This document shows positions 56,083-64,000 of a stretch of DNA of 64,000 bases, piece by piece. Origin of the DNA: Lysinibacillus fusiformis (GTDB lineage: Bacteria > Bacillota > Bacilli > Bacillales_A > Planococcaceae); the NCBI RefSeq assembly GCF_007362955.1, contig NZ_CP041696.1:930001-994000 (forward strand). The letters run 5' to 3'. A program made the position numbers and the translations under genes. The notes under the pieces were generated by a model. It did not search any database. It worked only from the letters and a program-made list of their open reading frames with translations, and had not been told where the DNA came from. The stretch's first letter is position 1. Each line of letters begins with the position of its first letter.

Positions 56083-56436
56083 TTATTCTGTTATTTGTGG
56101 ATTTTCTATAGGCTTGGCCACTTCGGTTGCTTCATTTACTGCAATATCAGGTTGCTGTATTATTTTGCCGCATTTACGTAATACGAAATAAGCACAGCCA
56201 AAATTACAATACTCGTATAAGTAATCTTGAAGCGTACTTATTTTTGTATCAAAGGTAGATTTTTGATTTTTATCTTCAAAGAAGCCTTTTAATCGTAATT
56301 GATTATAGCCCCAGTCTCCTACGATATAATCATATTTTGCTAAAATATCGGAGTACCGTTCATGAAATGCTTCCTCTTGAAAAGCCTCACGGTAATCATT
56401 GATAAGCTCGTATTCATATCCTTCAATAATTATCAA
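56083..56436 (-). CDS. yutD: DUF1027 family protein, YutD
   Basis: A 117-residue protein whose core (YDYIVGDWGYNQLRLKGFF, and CNFGCAYFVLRKCGK with three or four cysteines) matches YutD/DUF1027. Function unknown. TTG start at 56436 with AAAGGTGGTG. It follows lipA by 32 bases on the same strand, the B. subtilis arrangement. Confidence 0.85.
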   Translation of the reverse strand: MIIIEGYEYELINDYREAFQEEAFHERYSDILAKYDYIVGDWGYNQLRLKGFFEDKNQKSTFDTKISTLQDYLYEYCNFGCAYFVLRKCGKIIQQPDIAVNEATEVAKPIENPQITE

Positions 56437-56468
56437 AGTGACACCACCTTTCAGTTTTAGTTTTAACT

Positions 56469-57392
56469 TTACAAATCTACTTGTAGTTGGCGCTCTTTTG
56501 TTGCTGCATTCACTTGTTCATCCGCATGGTAACTACTACGGACAAGCGGGCCTGCTTCGCAATGTTTAAAGCCTTTTTCCATGGCAATTTTGCGTAATTT
56601 CCCAAATTCTATTGGTGAATAATATTTTTTTACAGGTAAATGCTTTTTCGTTGGTTGTAAATATTGACCAATTGTCATAATATCTACGTCATTTGCACGT
56701 AAATCATCCATAACCTCTAAAATTTCTTCGTGTGTTTCCCCTAAGCCAATCATTAATGATGATTTTGTTGGAATGTCTGGTTGCATTTCTTTGGCTAAAC
56801 GAAGAAATTCTAACGAACGCTCATACTTAGCACGTGCACGTACTCTTGGCGTTAAACGACGGACAGTTTCAATATTATGATTTAAAATATCTGGTTTAGC
56901 GTCCATTAAAAATTGAAGGTTTTCTTTAATACCGCCTAAGTCAGATGGCAAAACTTCAACAGAAGTAAGTGGACTTTTGCGACGAATCGCACGTACCGTT
57001 TCGGCTAATACCTCTGCACCGCCATCTTTTAGGTCGTCACGAGCAACCATTGTAATCACAACATGCTTTAAGTTCATGATTGCTACAGAATCTGCTACTC
57101 GTTCTGGTTCAGCTAAATCTAGCTCATTCGGTAAACCCGTTTTTACAGCACAGAAACGACAAGCACGCGTACAAACAGATCCTAAAATCATCATAGTAGC
57201 TGTACGACGTTCACCCCAGCACTCATGAATATTTGGACAGCGTGCTTCTTCGCAAACTGTATGTAGATTTTTTTCACGCATGAGCTTTTTTAGCCCTTTA
57301 TATTCATCGTTCGTGTTTAGTTTGATTTTTAGCCAGTCAGGTTTTCTTAAATGTTCTTCTTTGTCCTTGCTTGTAGGTTTACAAGATGTCAT
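56469..57392 (-). CDS. lipA: Lipoyl synthase
   Basis: Radical SAM enzyme that inserts two sulfur atoms into protein-bound octanoyl groups. The 307-residue protein has both [4Fe-4S] sites: auxiliary [12 protein letters not shown] near 41-52 and the radical [11 protein letters not shown] near 67-74. RSSYHADEQ at the C-terminus is diagnostic. It depends on Fe-S assembly, and carrier (49644) and Nfu (50947) genes lie nearby. Only a weak GGGGCGAA site precedes the ATG. Confidence 0.96.
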   Translation of the reverse strand: MTSCKPTSKDKEEHLRKPDWLKIKLNTNDEYKGLKKLMREKNLHTVCEEARCPNIHECWGERRTATMMILGSVCTRACRFCAVKTGLPNELDLAEPERVADSVAIMNLKHVVITMVARDDLKDGGAEVLAETVRAIRRKSPLTSVEVLPSDLGGIKENLQFLMDAKPDILNHNIETVRRLTPRVRARAKYERSLEFLRLAKEMQPDIPTKSSLMIGLGETHEEILEVMDDLRANDVDIMTIGQYLQPTKKHLPVKKYYSPIEFGKLRKIAMEKGFKHCEAGPLVRSSYHADEQVNAATKERQLQVDL

Positions 57393-57508
57393 ACAAATTT
57401 CGCCCCTATCAAAATTATATATTGTTAAATATCATCTACCTTTACTGTTGTCAATGTAACATAATAAACGAACGGCAACAACTAACATTTACTATTCAAG
57501 CAACATTT

Positions 57509-58285
57509 CTAATCATAAGGTACAGGTACCTCAAGTGATGGCTGTGGCGCCTCGCTGCCATTTGTATAGATATGTGGTACTGGTCCTCTTGTCAACCCCA
57601 TCGCCACTGGAATATCCTGCGAAACAGTAGCAGATTTACTGGCAAACGGTACAATTATTTGCACGTTGACCTCTATATGAATCCCTACCTCCACATAGGC
57701 GCTATTAATGCCAAACTCTTGAATGTTTGATGTGACATTGCTATGCACATTGCCGATTACATGAAAACGAATCGGTATTTTGGGTCCTAAATTTCCGAGC
57801 AATGGAATGTTTGCAGCTTGCCCAAGTGGTACAAAGAAAACAATGCCGTCACCTTCTTGAATATTATTGATGTCGTATTCGACGTTTTCTAATTCTGGCA
57901 AATGTGTCAGTTCTCCTTGTTCAGCCTGTTCTAAATACATTTTCACGAGTTCTATTGTTTCTGCACGAACCCGATTAATAATTTCTGTATTAAATTTTGT
58001 CGTTACCATTTCAGACGAACCAGCTGGTAAATCTTCAATAATATCATTGACGTCTAATACGTTGGAAGTACGTGCATTGATGGCTTTACTCACAACATAG
58101 GATGCAATTTTATTGGTTTGTACTTCTGCATATTCTAAATAGGTGGGCATAAGACGCTCATTCATAAAATACAAAAATAGTAATAAACAGACAATACTAC
58201 TCACAATCAACACAGTTAAACGATTTAGCGGTAAACCTTTTTTACTATTTGTTCCTAATTTCATTTTTTTTCGAGGGAAAAACAA
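57509..58285 (-). CDS. yunB: Sporulation protein YunB
   Basis: A 258-residue protein with one N-terminal membrane helix (about 24-44) and an extracytoplasmic domain of YunB type (NEIIEDLPAGSS-like region, then RVRAETIELVKMYLEQAEQG and FFVPLGQA). In B. subtilis it is made in the mother cell under sigma-E and needed for normal sporulation. Start is uncertain: TTG at 58285 has GGAGGA at good spacing; an ATG at 58306 lies in a hairpin loop. Its ribosome-binding site is part of a hairpin. Confidence 0.8.
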   Translation of the reverse strand: MFFPRKKMKLGTNSKKGLPLNRLTVLIVSSIVCLLLFLYFMNERLMPTYLEYAEVQTNKIASYVVSKAINARTSNVLDVNDIIEDLPAGSSEMVTTKFNTEIINRVRAETIELVKMYLEQAEQGELTHLPELENVEYDINNIQEGDGIVFFVPLGQAANIPLLGNLGPKIPIRFHVIGNVHSNVTSNIQEFGINSAYVEVGIHIEVNVQIIVPFASKSATVSQDIPVAMGLTRGPVPHIYTNGSEAPQPSLEVPVPYD

Positions 58286-58325
58286 AAAAATCTCCTCCTG
58301 TTCCATAACGTATGAACAGGTGGAG
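58284..58325 (-). terminator. Terminator-like hairpin that contains the yunB Shine-Dalgarno
   Basis: On the minus strand CTCCACCTGTTC (58325-58314), a 10-base loop and GAACAGGAGGAG (58303-58292), then ATTTTTTT. It lies 13 bases after the stop of the HD-GYP gene, while the 3' arm holds the yunB GGAGGAG. Confidence 0.7.
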
Positions 58326-58338
58326 AAAATTATTCAAC

Positions 58339-59439
58339 TTACGATGGTACTACGTAGTCCGTTTCAATACTTGCAATGGATATCGATGGGTAGTCCACTA
58401 GATTAATTTCATATGTAGCAGAAAGTAATTCATTTTGTTCTTCAAAAATACGAATCCAAGGTAATGCGGCATTCAATGTATTTTGTTTTGATACAATGCC
58501 TCTTCTTCCATCTGATAATTTTAAAATCACACCATTTGGATAATGAACTACGGCCTTTTTCAGCGCATTAACAATTCGTGCATCATAAATAGTACCAGAG
58601 CCCGCTTCAACAATTGCTAATCCCTGTGATGGGAGCATTTTTTCACGATATACACGATTTGTTGTTACTGCATCAAAAACATCTGCTACGCCTATAATTT
58701 TTGCAAATGGATGAATTTCAAAATCAACTAGGCCGCGTGGATAGCCACTTCCATCGATACGTTCATGATGTTGAAAGGCACAATGTGCAACAAGTAAAGA
58801 AATGGAGTGTAAATTACGTAACAAATCAAAACCATACCGGGTGTGCATTTTCATGATTTCAAACTCCTCATGTGTTAAGCGACCTGGTTTTGTTAAGATT
58901 TCTTTCGGTACCATCAGCTTACCAACATCGTGCAATAAAGCGCCGATACCGATTAAACGCAAATCCTCTGCTGAATGTCCCAACTCTTTTGCAATGGCTA
59001 TTGAATAAAGCGTTACCTGAAAGGAATGTTGGTACAAGTATTCATCGAATAAATAAGCATCTGTTAAAATTGTTAAAATTTCATTATTACCAGTCACAGC
59101 AGACAGTAGCTCATCTACAATTGAGACAATCGCTTTCGATTGCTGATCAAGCACGTAAGAGGCACTAACTGCATTTAAACCATCTAATGATTGGAAAGAA
59201 TCTTTAATGGTCGAGATTGTTTTATTTCGGACAGCAGGAGGTATGGTCTCCTTTACTTCAATTCCCTCAGAAATTTCGTCGTCAATATATAAATAATGCG
59301 TATTCAATTGTTGAAGTCTTTGAATAATACGTTCGTTAATGACAACATCCTTCTTTAAAAGAGGATGCCCCGCCTCATTCCAAATGGTTCTTCCTAATAC
59401 CATTCCTACTTTTAATACTTCGATTGAAATTAATCGCAT
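58339..59439 (-). CDS. HD-GYP domain phosphodiesterase
   Basis: A 366-residue protein. An N-terminal DUF3391-like part (1-110) precedes an HD-GYP domain (about 110-290) with the metal-binding HDVGK, HTRYGFD, and HHERIDGSGYPRGL carrying the GYP signature. The C-terminal domain is unassigned. Such enzymes typically hydrolyse cyclic di-GMP to GMP. No GGDEF domain is fused. AAGAAATC precedes ATG. Confidence 0.88.
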   Translation of the reverse strand: MRLISIEVLKVGMVLGRTIWNEAGHPLLKKDVVINERIIQRLQQLNTHYLYIDDEISEGIEVKETIPPAVRNKTISTIKDSFQSLDGLNAVSASYVLDQQSKAIVSIVDELLSAVTGNNEILTILTDAYLFDEYLYQHSFQVTLYSIAIAKELGHSAEDLRLIGIGALLHDVGKLMVPKEILTKPGRLTHEEFEIMKMHTRYGFDLLRNLHSISLLVAHCAFQHHERIDGSGYPRGLVDFEIHPFAKIIGVADVFDAVTTNRVYREKMLPSQGLAIVEAGSGTIYDARIVNALKKAVVHYPNGVILKLSDGRRGIVSKQNTLNAALPWIRIFEEQNELLSATYEINLVDYPSISIASIETDYVVPS

Positions 59440-59477
59440 GATTTCTTCCCCAATCCATTCTTAAAGCTTGTTTTTAT

Positions 59478-60845
59478 CTATTGCTTAAAGAACTTTTGCC
59501 CGTAATCTAACATAATATTTCGTAAAAAATCAGGTAAAATATATTTTTTCTTAGCATATTTAAAGCTTGGATAAAAATAACCAAATGTAAACATATCAAG
59601 TGTTACTAATTTGTATATATGGTCGCTATCTGCAATCTTTCCGTTTATGAGTATTTGTCGATCCTCATTCATTGAAAAACCGTAAACTAGCATCTTACCA
59701 AAAATAACACCCCTAAAGCCTAAACCTTTTAGTTCAATATAAGGCCATTCCTCGTTCTTCGATTGCTGTAAAATTTCTTTTAGTTCTGAAATCGACAATT
59801 CAATCGTACATAAATTAATCGGATGTGGAAAAATTTTATGCAAATCTAAGGCAGTAACAGTTCCTTTTGGTAGACCATCTAGAAAAATACCGGCATTAAA
59901 CAATGCTCCGTCTGCACCACTTTTCTCTAAAATGGCTTGTGAAAATAAATGAGATAGTTGTGAATAATGGAACCATTCTTTATTATAAGTTTTTTCAGTG
60001 CTAAAAATGGGTTTATCTAGTAATCTTTTAGCTATTTCCTCAAATGAAAATAGTATATCTTGTTCGTCTTCAACCTCAGGCAAGTCCTTATTATGAATTA
60101 AAGTATCCTTTTTTTCAACAATTTTCCTCATTTTTTTATCATACTCAACTACTAAATAGCCAGTAAATTGCCCATATTTCCCTCCACCTGTAAGGAGTAC
60201 GCCATTAACAAGTTTACCATCCGGAAATACATGATGTGTGTGCGAACCAAAAATCACATCGATTTCGGGACATTCTTCAGCTAAAAGTTCATCTTCAGTA
60301 ATACCTAAATGAGACAAGCACACTACGATATCAACTTCTTTGCGAAGTTGAAGGGCTAAGCGAATCAATGTGCTTCGTGCCTCGTCCATCTGCCAATTTA
60401 GTTCCTTATAATAGATTTCAAACATTGCCGTTGCTGCAATAACTGCAATCTTTGTGCCATTAGCGGTCGTTAACACAACATAAGGCTTCATCCATGTTGG
60501 ATTTTCCCCCTGTGTTGCATGGACGTTCGCTACTACGACATCAAATGTAGCCTTATCATATAAATGATAAAGCTCTTCGTGGGACAATGTAATGCCTTCA
60601 TTGTTACCAATTGTCACAACATCGTAGCCAGCTTCATTTAATAATTTGACATTACCCTGCCCAATTGTTGCCTCAGTATATATGTTGGAGCGATCTAAAT
60701 GGTCCCCGACATCAAATAAATAGCTTGTCTCTCCAATAGCTGCAAACTCTGCACGTTTTTCTTTCACATAGCTTTGCATTCGTGGCCAATACTTAAAATG
60801 ACTGTGCAAATCATTCGTGTGAAAAATATGAATCTTTTCAAGCAT
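59478..60845 (-). CDS. yunD: Metallophosphoesterase/5'-nucleotidase family protein, YunD
   Basis: A 455-residue cytoplasmic protein with a calcineurin-like metallophosphatase domain (about 5-240): HTNDLHSHF, DVGDHLDRS, IGNNEG and FGSHTHH are the dimetal motifs. The C-terminal 5'-nucleotidase domain (about 280-450) would bind the nucleotide. No signal peptide is seen, unlike exported UshA. It is the YunD counterpart, first in a yunF-yunE-yunD chain on this strand. Confidence 0.88.
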   Translation of the reverse strand: MLEKIHIFHTNDLHSHFKYWPRMQSYVKEKRAEFAAIGETSYLFDVGDHLDRSNIYTEATIGQGNVKLLNEAGYDVVTIGNNEGITLSHEELYHLYDKATFDVVVANVHATQGENPTWMKPYVVLTTANGTKIAVIAATAMFEIYYKELNWQMDEARSTLIRLALQLRKEVDIVVCLSHLGITEDELLAEECPEIDVIFGSHTHHVFPDGKLVNGVLLTGGGKYGQFTGYLVVEYDKKMRKIVEKKDTLIHNKDLPEVEDEQDILFSFEEIAKRLLDKPIFSTEKTYNKEWFHYSQLSHLFSQAILEKSGADGALFNAGIFLDGLPKGTVTALDLHKIFPHPINLCTIELSISELKEILQQSKNEEWPYIELKGLGFRGVIFGKMLVYGFSMNEDRQILINGKIADSDHIYKLVTLDMFTFGYFYPSFKYAKKKYILPDFLRNIMLDYGQKFFKQ

Positions 60846-60862
60846 TCAAGCCACCTCTTTTT

Positions 60863-61684
60863 TTATAATAAACCGTCAAGTATTGAGCGAATTCCTAATA
60901 ATAATAAAATAATTCGAAGTGCTAGCACAAGCGTATCTGATTTAATTCTTTTGTTTAACGCTGCACCCAGCTTAGCACCGATATATGCTCCTGGAATGAC
61001 AGGTATTGTATAAAGCCATGGGACATGCCCTAAATAAATATGACTTGCCGAGCTAACGATCGACGATAAAAACACCATGAACATTGACGTCGCCACTGCC
61101 ACATGCGGTGGAAATAAAAATAAAATAATCATGGCTGGTACAATCATTGAACCACCACCGATGCCAAATAATCCTGAGGCAAAGCCAATTGCAAATGTGA
61201 TTGTCACTGCAAACCAAATTGGATAGCCGTATACATATGTTTTACCTGATGCATCTGTAAACTCCTGTTTCATGCCATTTTTTACAAACCATTGTACGGG
61301 TTTCAATTTGTCACGCACAAGTAAAATTGTCGCCAAAATAATAAGTAAAATGCCAAAATATAAGTTAAATGATGGCAAATCCAAACCTTTGTTTACCCAT
61401 GCGCCCAGTATTGTACCAGGGATACTACCTATAAAAAAGATCAAGCCACTTTTATAATCAACTGTTTTGGATTTCATATAACTCAGTGTTGAAGCAAGAC
61501 CTGTAAAAATCATCATAACAACAGATAAGCCAACCACTTTTTGGGGTGTTAATTCTGGAATCATTCCTAGATTTAACCCAATAAATAAGGTAGCTGGCAC
61601 TAATATAATTCCTCCACCAAGCCCAACAAGTGAGCCAACCAACCCTGAAAGTATCGCAATAAAAACTAAAAGCAGAAATTCCAT
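60863..61684 (-). CDS. yunE: TauE/SafE-family membrane permease, YunE
   Basis: A 273-residue membrane protein with about eight helices. Paired motifs GSLVGLGGGIILVP near 17-30 and ASGLFGIGGGSMIVPAM near 174-190 are typical of TauE/SafE (DUF81) transporters, which export sulfur-containing anions such as sulfite or sulfoacetate in characterised cases. Its start codon shares one base with the stop of yunF, so it is translationally coupled. Confidence 0.9.
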   Translation of the reverse strand: MEFLLLVFIAILSGLVGSLVGLGGGIILVPATLFIGLNLGMIPELTPQKVVGLSVVMMIFTGLASTLSYMKSKTVDYKSGLIFFIGSIPGTILGAWVNKGLDLPSFNLYFGILLIILATILLVRDKLKPVQWFVKNGMKQEFTDASGKTYVYGYPIWFAVTITFAIGFASGLFGIGGGSMIVPAMIILFLFPPHVAVATSMFMVFLSSIVSSASHIYLGHVPWLYTIPVIPGAYIGAKLGAALNKRIKSDTLVLALRIILLLLGIRSILDGLL

Positions 61685-62541
61685 TATAGTTCCCCTTCAA
61701 ACATATTTAATTGTTTAGGTGCCAAACCAATATCTTTAATTGCTAAGATTTCTTGCAATTCTTTTGCATTTTTAGCAGCATGAAGACCTGAATTGTTATT
61801 AAATAAGACAAACAGCTCCCGCACCTGTGATTGTAGGCTTTTAATATGTTGCCCTAGTTGCTGCAATTCTTCCTTATTATAATCGTATAAAAACCGAACT
61901 TTACGCCAATTTTCTGTATTGCCCGTATTACGCCAGCCATGAATATTACGACCATGTATACGTATGAGTGCCTTATTGGCAGTCACTTGTGGATAAAACG
62001 GTACAGAGCCAACACCTGCCTGTGGTTCATCACAAATAGTATGAATAAATTGATGGTCTCGTAAAAAATCTATTGTTTGCTGTACCAGATTGTCTGCGTA
62101 CCATGTCTGATTGCGAAACTCAATCGCCACCTCAAAATCCTTCAACTGCTGCCTAATATACAATAAATATTGGACATTTTTCACCTGACAATCAAACCAT
62201 GGTGGAAATTGCGCTAATATCATCGCTAGCTTACCATGACGTTTAAACTCATTTGCACATTCAATAAATGCATTAAACATATCATTTTTCGATTCAAATG
62301 GAATGTCTCCACGTAAATGCCCTGTCATACCCTGATAAGCCTTTACAACAAAACCGAAATCGTTTGGTGTATTTTCACACCATTTACGTACATTTTCTAT
62401 AGACGGAATGGCATAAAAAGAAGTATCTACTTCTACCGTTAGAAAATGACCTGTGTAATCGAATAATTTTTCCTTTGAGGCAGTCACTCCACTATAAAGT
62501 GAAGGATGATCGCCCCAGCCTGTTAATCCAACTCGAATCAA
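61684..62541 (-). CDS. yunF: DUF72 family protein, YunF
   Basis: A 285-residue cytoplasmic protein of the DUF72/YecE TIM-barrel-like family: VGLTGWGDHPSLY at the N-terminus, EVDTSFYAIPS, FVVKAYQGMTGH and AIEFRNQTWY. Function is unknown. TTG start at 62541 with GGAGGGGG at good spacing is chosen over a longer frame from 62577. Confidence 0.88.
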   Translation of the reverse strand: MIRVGLTGWGDHPSLYSGVTASKEKLFDYTGHFLTVEVDTSFYAIPSIENVRKWCENTPNDFGFVVKAYQGMTGHLRGDIPFESKNDMFNAFIECANEFKRHGKLAMILAQFPPWFDCQVKNVQYLLYIRQQLKDFEVAIEFRNQTWYADNLVQQTIDFLRDHQFIHTICDEPQAGVGSVPFYPQVTANKALIRIHGRNIHGWRNTGNTENWRKVRFLYDYNKEELQQLGQHIKSLQSQVRELFVLFNNNSGLHAAKNAKELQEILAIKDIGLAPKQLNMFEGEL

Positions 62542-62736
62542 GTGACCCCCTCCTCTATGTACATAATCATAGCACACACTTTCTTACTGCGAGTAACCAC
62601 ACCACAAAAAAATGCGACTACAGCAAACAGCCCTAGTCGTCACATGTATATCTGAAGTCTTCTATTATTTTTATCATGCATCTTCACATAAACTACAGAT
62701 TGCCAGGTTATAATTGCTTCATGAGGTGATATCATA

Positions 62737-63399
62737 ATGAACTATCATATTCTTGTAGTTGAGGATGATCAAGAAATCCAAGAATTAATTAGACAATTTT
62801 TAATGACACAAAAGTATACGATTGAAGTTGCATCCGACGGGCTGGAAGGAATGAAACGATTTAATACGCAATCCTTTGATTTAATTCTTCTAGATGTGAT
62901 GATGCCTAACCTTAACGGTTTTGAAATGGCTAAAATGATTCGAAATCAGTCAAATACTCCGATTATTATGCTTACTGCATTAGAGGAAGAAGAAGATCAA
63001 ATGAAAGGCTTTGATCTTGGAATCGACGATTATATAACGAAGCCCTTTTCATTTCATGTTTTGATTAGGCGCGTCGAGGCGGTCCTGAGAAGAAGCTATC
63101 ATCAAAATACTGGAAATCAATTGAGTTTTAATGAAATCCTTGTAGATTGTGATGCATATAAAGTATATGTCAATGAGATTGAAATACCATTAACGACAAA
63201 AGAATTCGAAATTTTGCAACTGCTACTTCAGAATGAGAAAAAAGTACTTACAAGAGAACTCATCGTAGAAAAAGTTTGGGGATATGATTATTCTGGAGAA
63301 ACACGCATGATTGATACGCATATAAAAAATATACGGAAGAAATTAGATGTACCTTGTATTAAAACCGTAAAGGGTATTGGTTATAAAATCGATGAATAA
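62737..63399 (+). CDS. OmpR-family response regulator
   Basis: A 220-residue DNA-binding regulator. The receiver (1-118) has EDD, the phospho-acceptor D51 region in LILLDVMMPN, T-ALEEEEDQ and ITKPFS. The winged-helix domain (about 130-218) shows LTTKEFEILQLLL and IDTHIKNIRKKL. It overlaps the kinase gene by eight bases (ATGAATAA). The signal is unknown. AGGTGA lies 9 bases before ATG. Confidence 0.93.
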   Translation: MNYHILVVEDDQEIQELIRQFLMTQKYTIEVASDGLEGMKRFNTQSFDLILLDVMMPNLNGFEMAKMIRNQSNTPIIMLTALEEEEDQMKGFDLGIDDYITKPFSFHVLIRRVEAVLRRSYHQNTGNQLSFNEILVDCDAYKVYVNEIEIPLTTKEFEILQLLLQNEKKVLTRELIVEKVWGYDYSGETRMIDTHIKNIRKKLDVPCIKTVKGIGYKIDE

Positions 63400-64000
63400 T
63401 ATACTAAAACTCCTGAAGATGAAGAGGATTACCTTTAAACTCTTTATCATAACCTCTCTCATCTTGTTAGCTTTTGCAGTCATGATTTATCTAACGCTAT
63501 ACTTCTTTCTTCCAACATTTCATGAGCAATATAAAACAAATCAGCTTCAATCAGGCATAGAAGAAATAATTGATAAATCTAAGGATCTTACATTTAGAGA
63601 TGCTATTCCACTTTTTGATGAATACTCAAAACAAAACAATGCCCTCATCTACCTTCAAAATAAAGAAGATACAATTATTTATTCGCCTTCTTTCTTTATT
63701 CAGGGAGGTACTCAATCAAAAGTGATTGCTAAATCGTCTCCAGCAAAGAATCCTGATGTTCTTAGTAATTCCTTTAATGCTACCATGCCGATTCAATTCA
63801 AAGATGGTAATTTAGTGCTTGTTGTGTTTGCAACCTTTCAACCTATTGATGAAGCTTCACAGGTCTTAGTACGTTTCCTTCCCTATATAAGTATAATTGT
63901 CTTTGTAATTGGTTTGGCAAGCGCTTATTTTTATTCCCGGTTCATTACAAAACCACTTATCTATATTAATGAGGGCGCACAAAAGCTGGCAAACTTGGAT
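63392..64000 (+). CDS. Sensor histidine kinase, N-terminal part (cut by window end)
   Basis: 203 codons are visible and the frame stays open to the last base. A membrane helix near 13-33 is followed by a roughly 125-residue extracytoplasmic sensor, a second helix near 163-185, then the start of a HAMP-type linker (SRFITKPLIYINEGAQKLA). The histidine and ATPase domains lie beyond the window. It starts at 63392 inside the response regulator gene, giving a translationally coupled pair. Confidence 0.85.
   Translation, partial: MNNILKLLKMKRITFKLFIITSLILLAFAVMIYLTLYFFLPTFHEQYKTNQLQSGIEEIIDKSKDLTFRDAIPLFDEYSKQNNALIYLQNKEDTIIYSPSFFIQGGTQSKVIAKSSPAKNPDVLSNSFNATMPIQFKDGNLVLVVFATFQPIDEASQVLVRFLPYISIIVFVIGLASAYFYSRFITKPLIYINEGAQKLANLD

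Overview
The window looks like the chromosome of an AT-rich, endospore-forming Bacillaceae close to Lysinibacillus. This is inferred from protein and gene-order resemblance, not from a search. Ribosome-binding sites are strong and Firmicute-like, TTG and GTG starts are common, and long stretches keep the gene order of the Bacillus subtilis yug-patB-pbpD-mrp, yui, yut and yun regions. These include the sporulation gene yunB.

Layout. 1-4.4 kb: arginine/ornithine catabolism, with rocD and rocA reading leftward and a divergent RocR-like regulator whose AAA+ domain has lost the sigma-54 contact loop. 4.4-7.0 kb: two tandem class-C-like group II introns sitting exactly behind the terminator of the S1-domain gene yugI. 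One carries a reverse transcriptase broken by a single in-frame TGA, and the other has no ORF. 7.0-18.3 kb: yugI, an ECF sigma factor with a membrane partner, a sodium-dependent symporter, yugE, patB, a CorA-like protein, a cyclophilin, a class A penicillin-binding protein and yufK. 18.5-24.2 kb: the complete seven-gene mrpABCDEFG Na+/H+ antiporter.

24.3-38.7 kb is a sulfur-assimilation island. cysH-cysP-sat-cysC takes up sulfate and activates and reduces it. The divergent sbp-cysT-cysW-cysA operon is an ABC sulfate importer. sumT-sirB-yezD-cysJ-cysI makes siroheme and reduces sulfite. All three operons begin with a similar untranslated leader: a small conserved hairpin joined directly to an intrinsic terminator, behind a TTGACA/T promoter. 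I do not recognise this leader as a known riboswitch. It is the best candidate here for an undescribed regulatory system.

38.8-47.2 kb: a small Gly/Pro/Tyr-rich protein, pepA, yuiD, yuiB, then a CstA-family transporter with a LytS/LytTR two-component pair and a NUDIX hydrolase. 47.4-50 kb: a divergent MarR/CarD pair with two perfect palindromic operators, a methyltransferase, and an A-type Fe-S carrier with a decayed partial duplicate. 50.2-62.6 kb: conserved housekeeping genes (nfu, yuzD, yutJ, yuzB, yutF, yutE, yutD, lipA, yunB, an HD-GYP gene, yunD, yunE, yunF). 62.7-64 kb: an OmpR-family response regulator and the start of its sensor kinase, cut by the window end.

Intergenic spaces hold several dispersed repeat families. 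One has three copies in this window. Two of these abut ribosome-binding sites of sulfur genes, and the third supplies the last codons of the LytTR regulator. No rRNA, tRNA, CRISPR array or prophage was seen.
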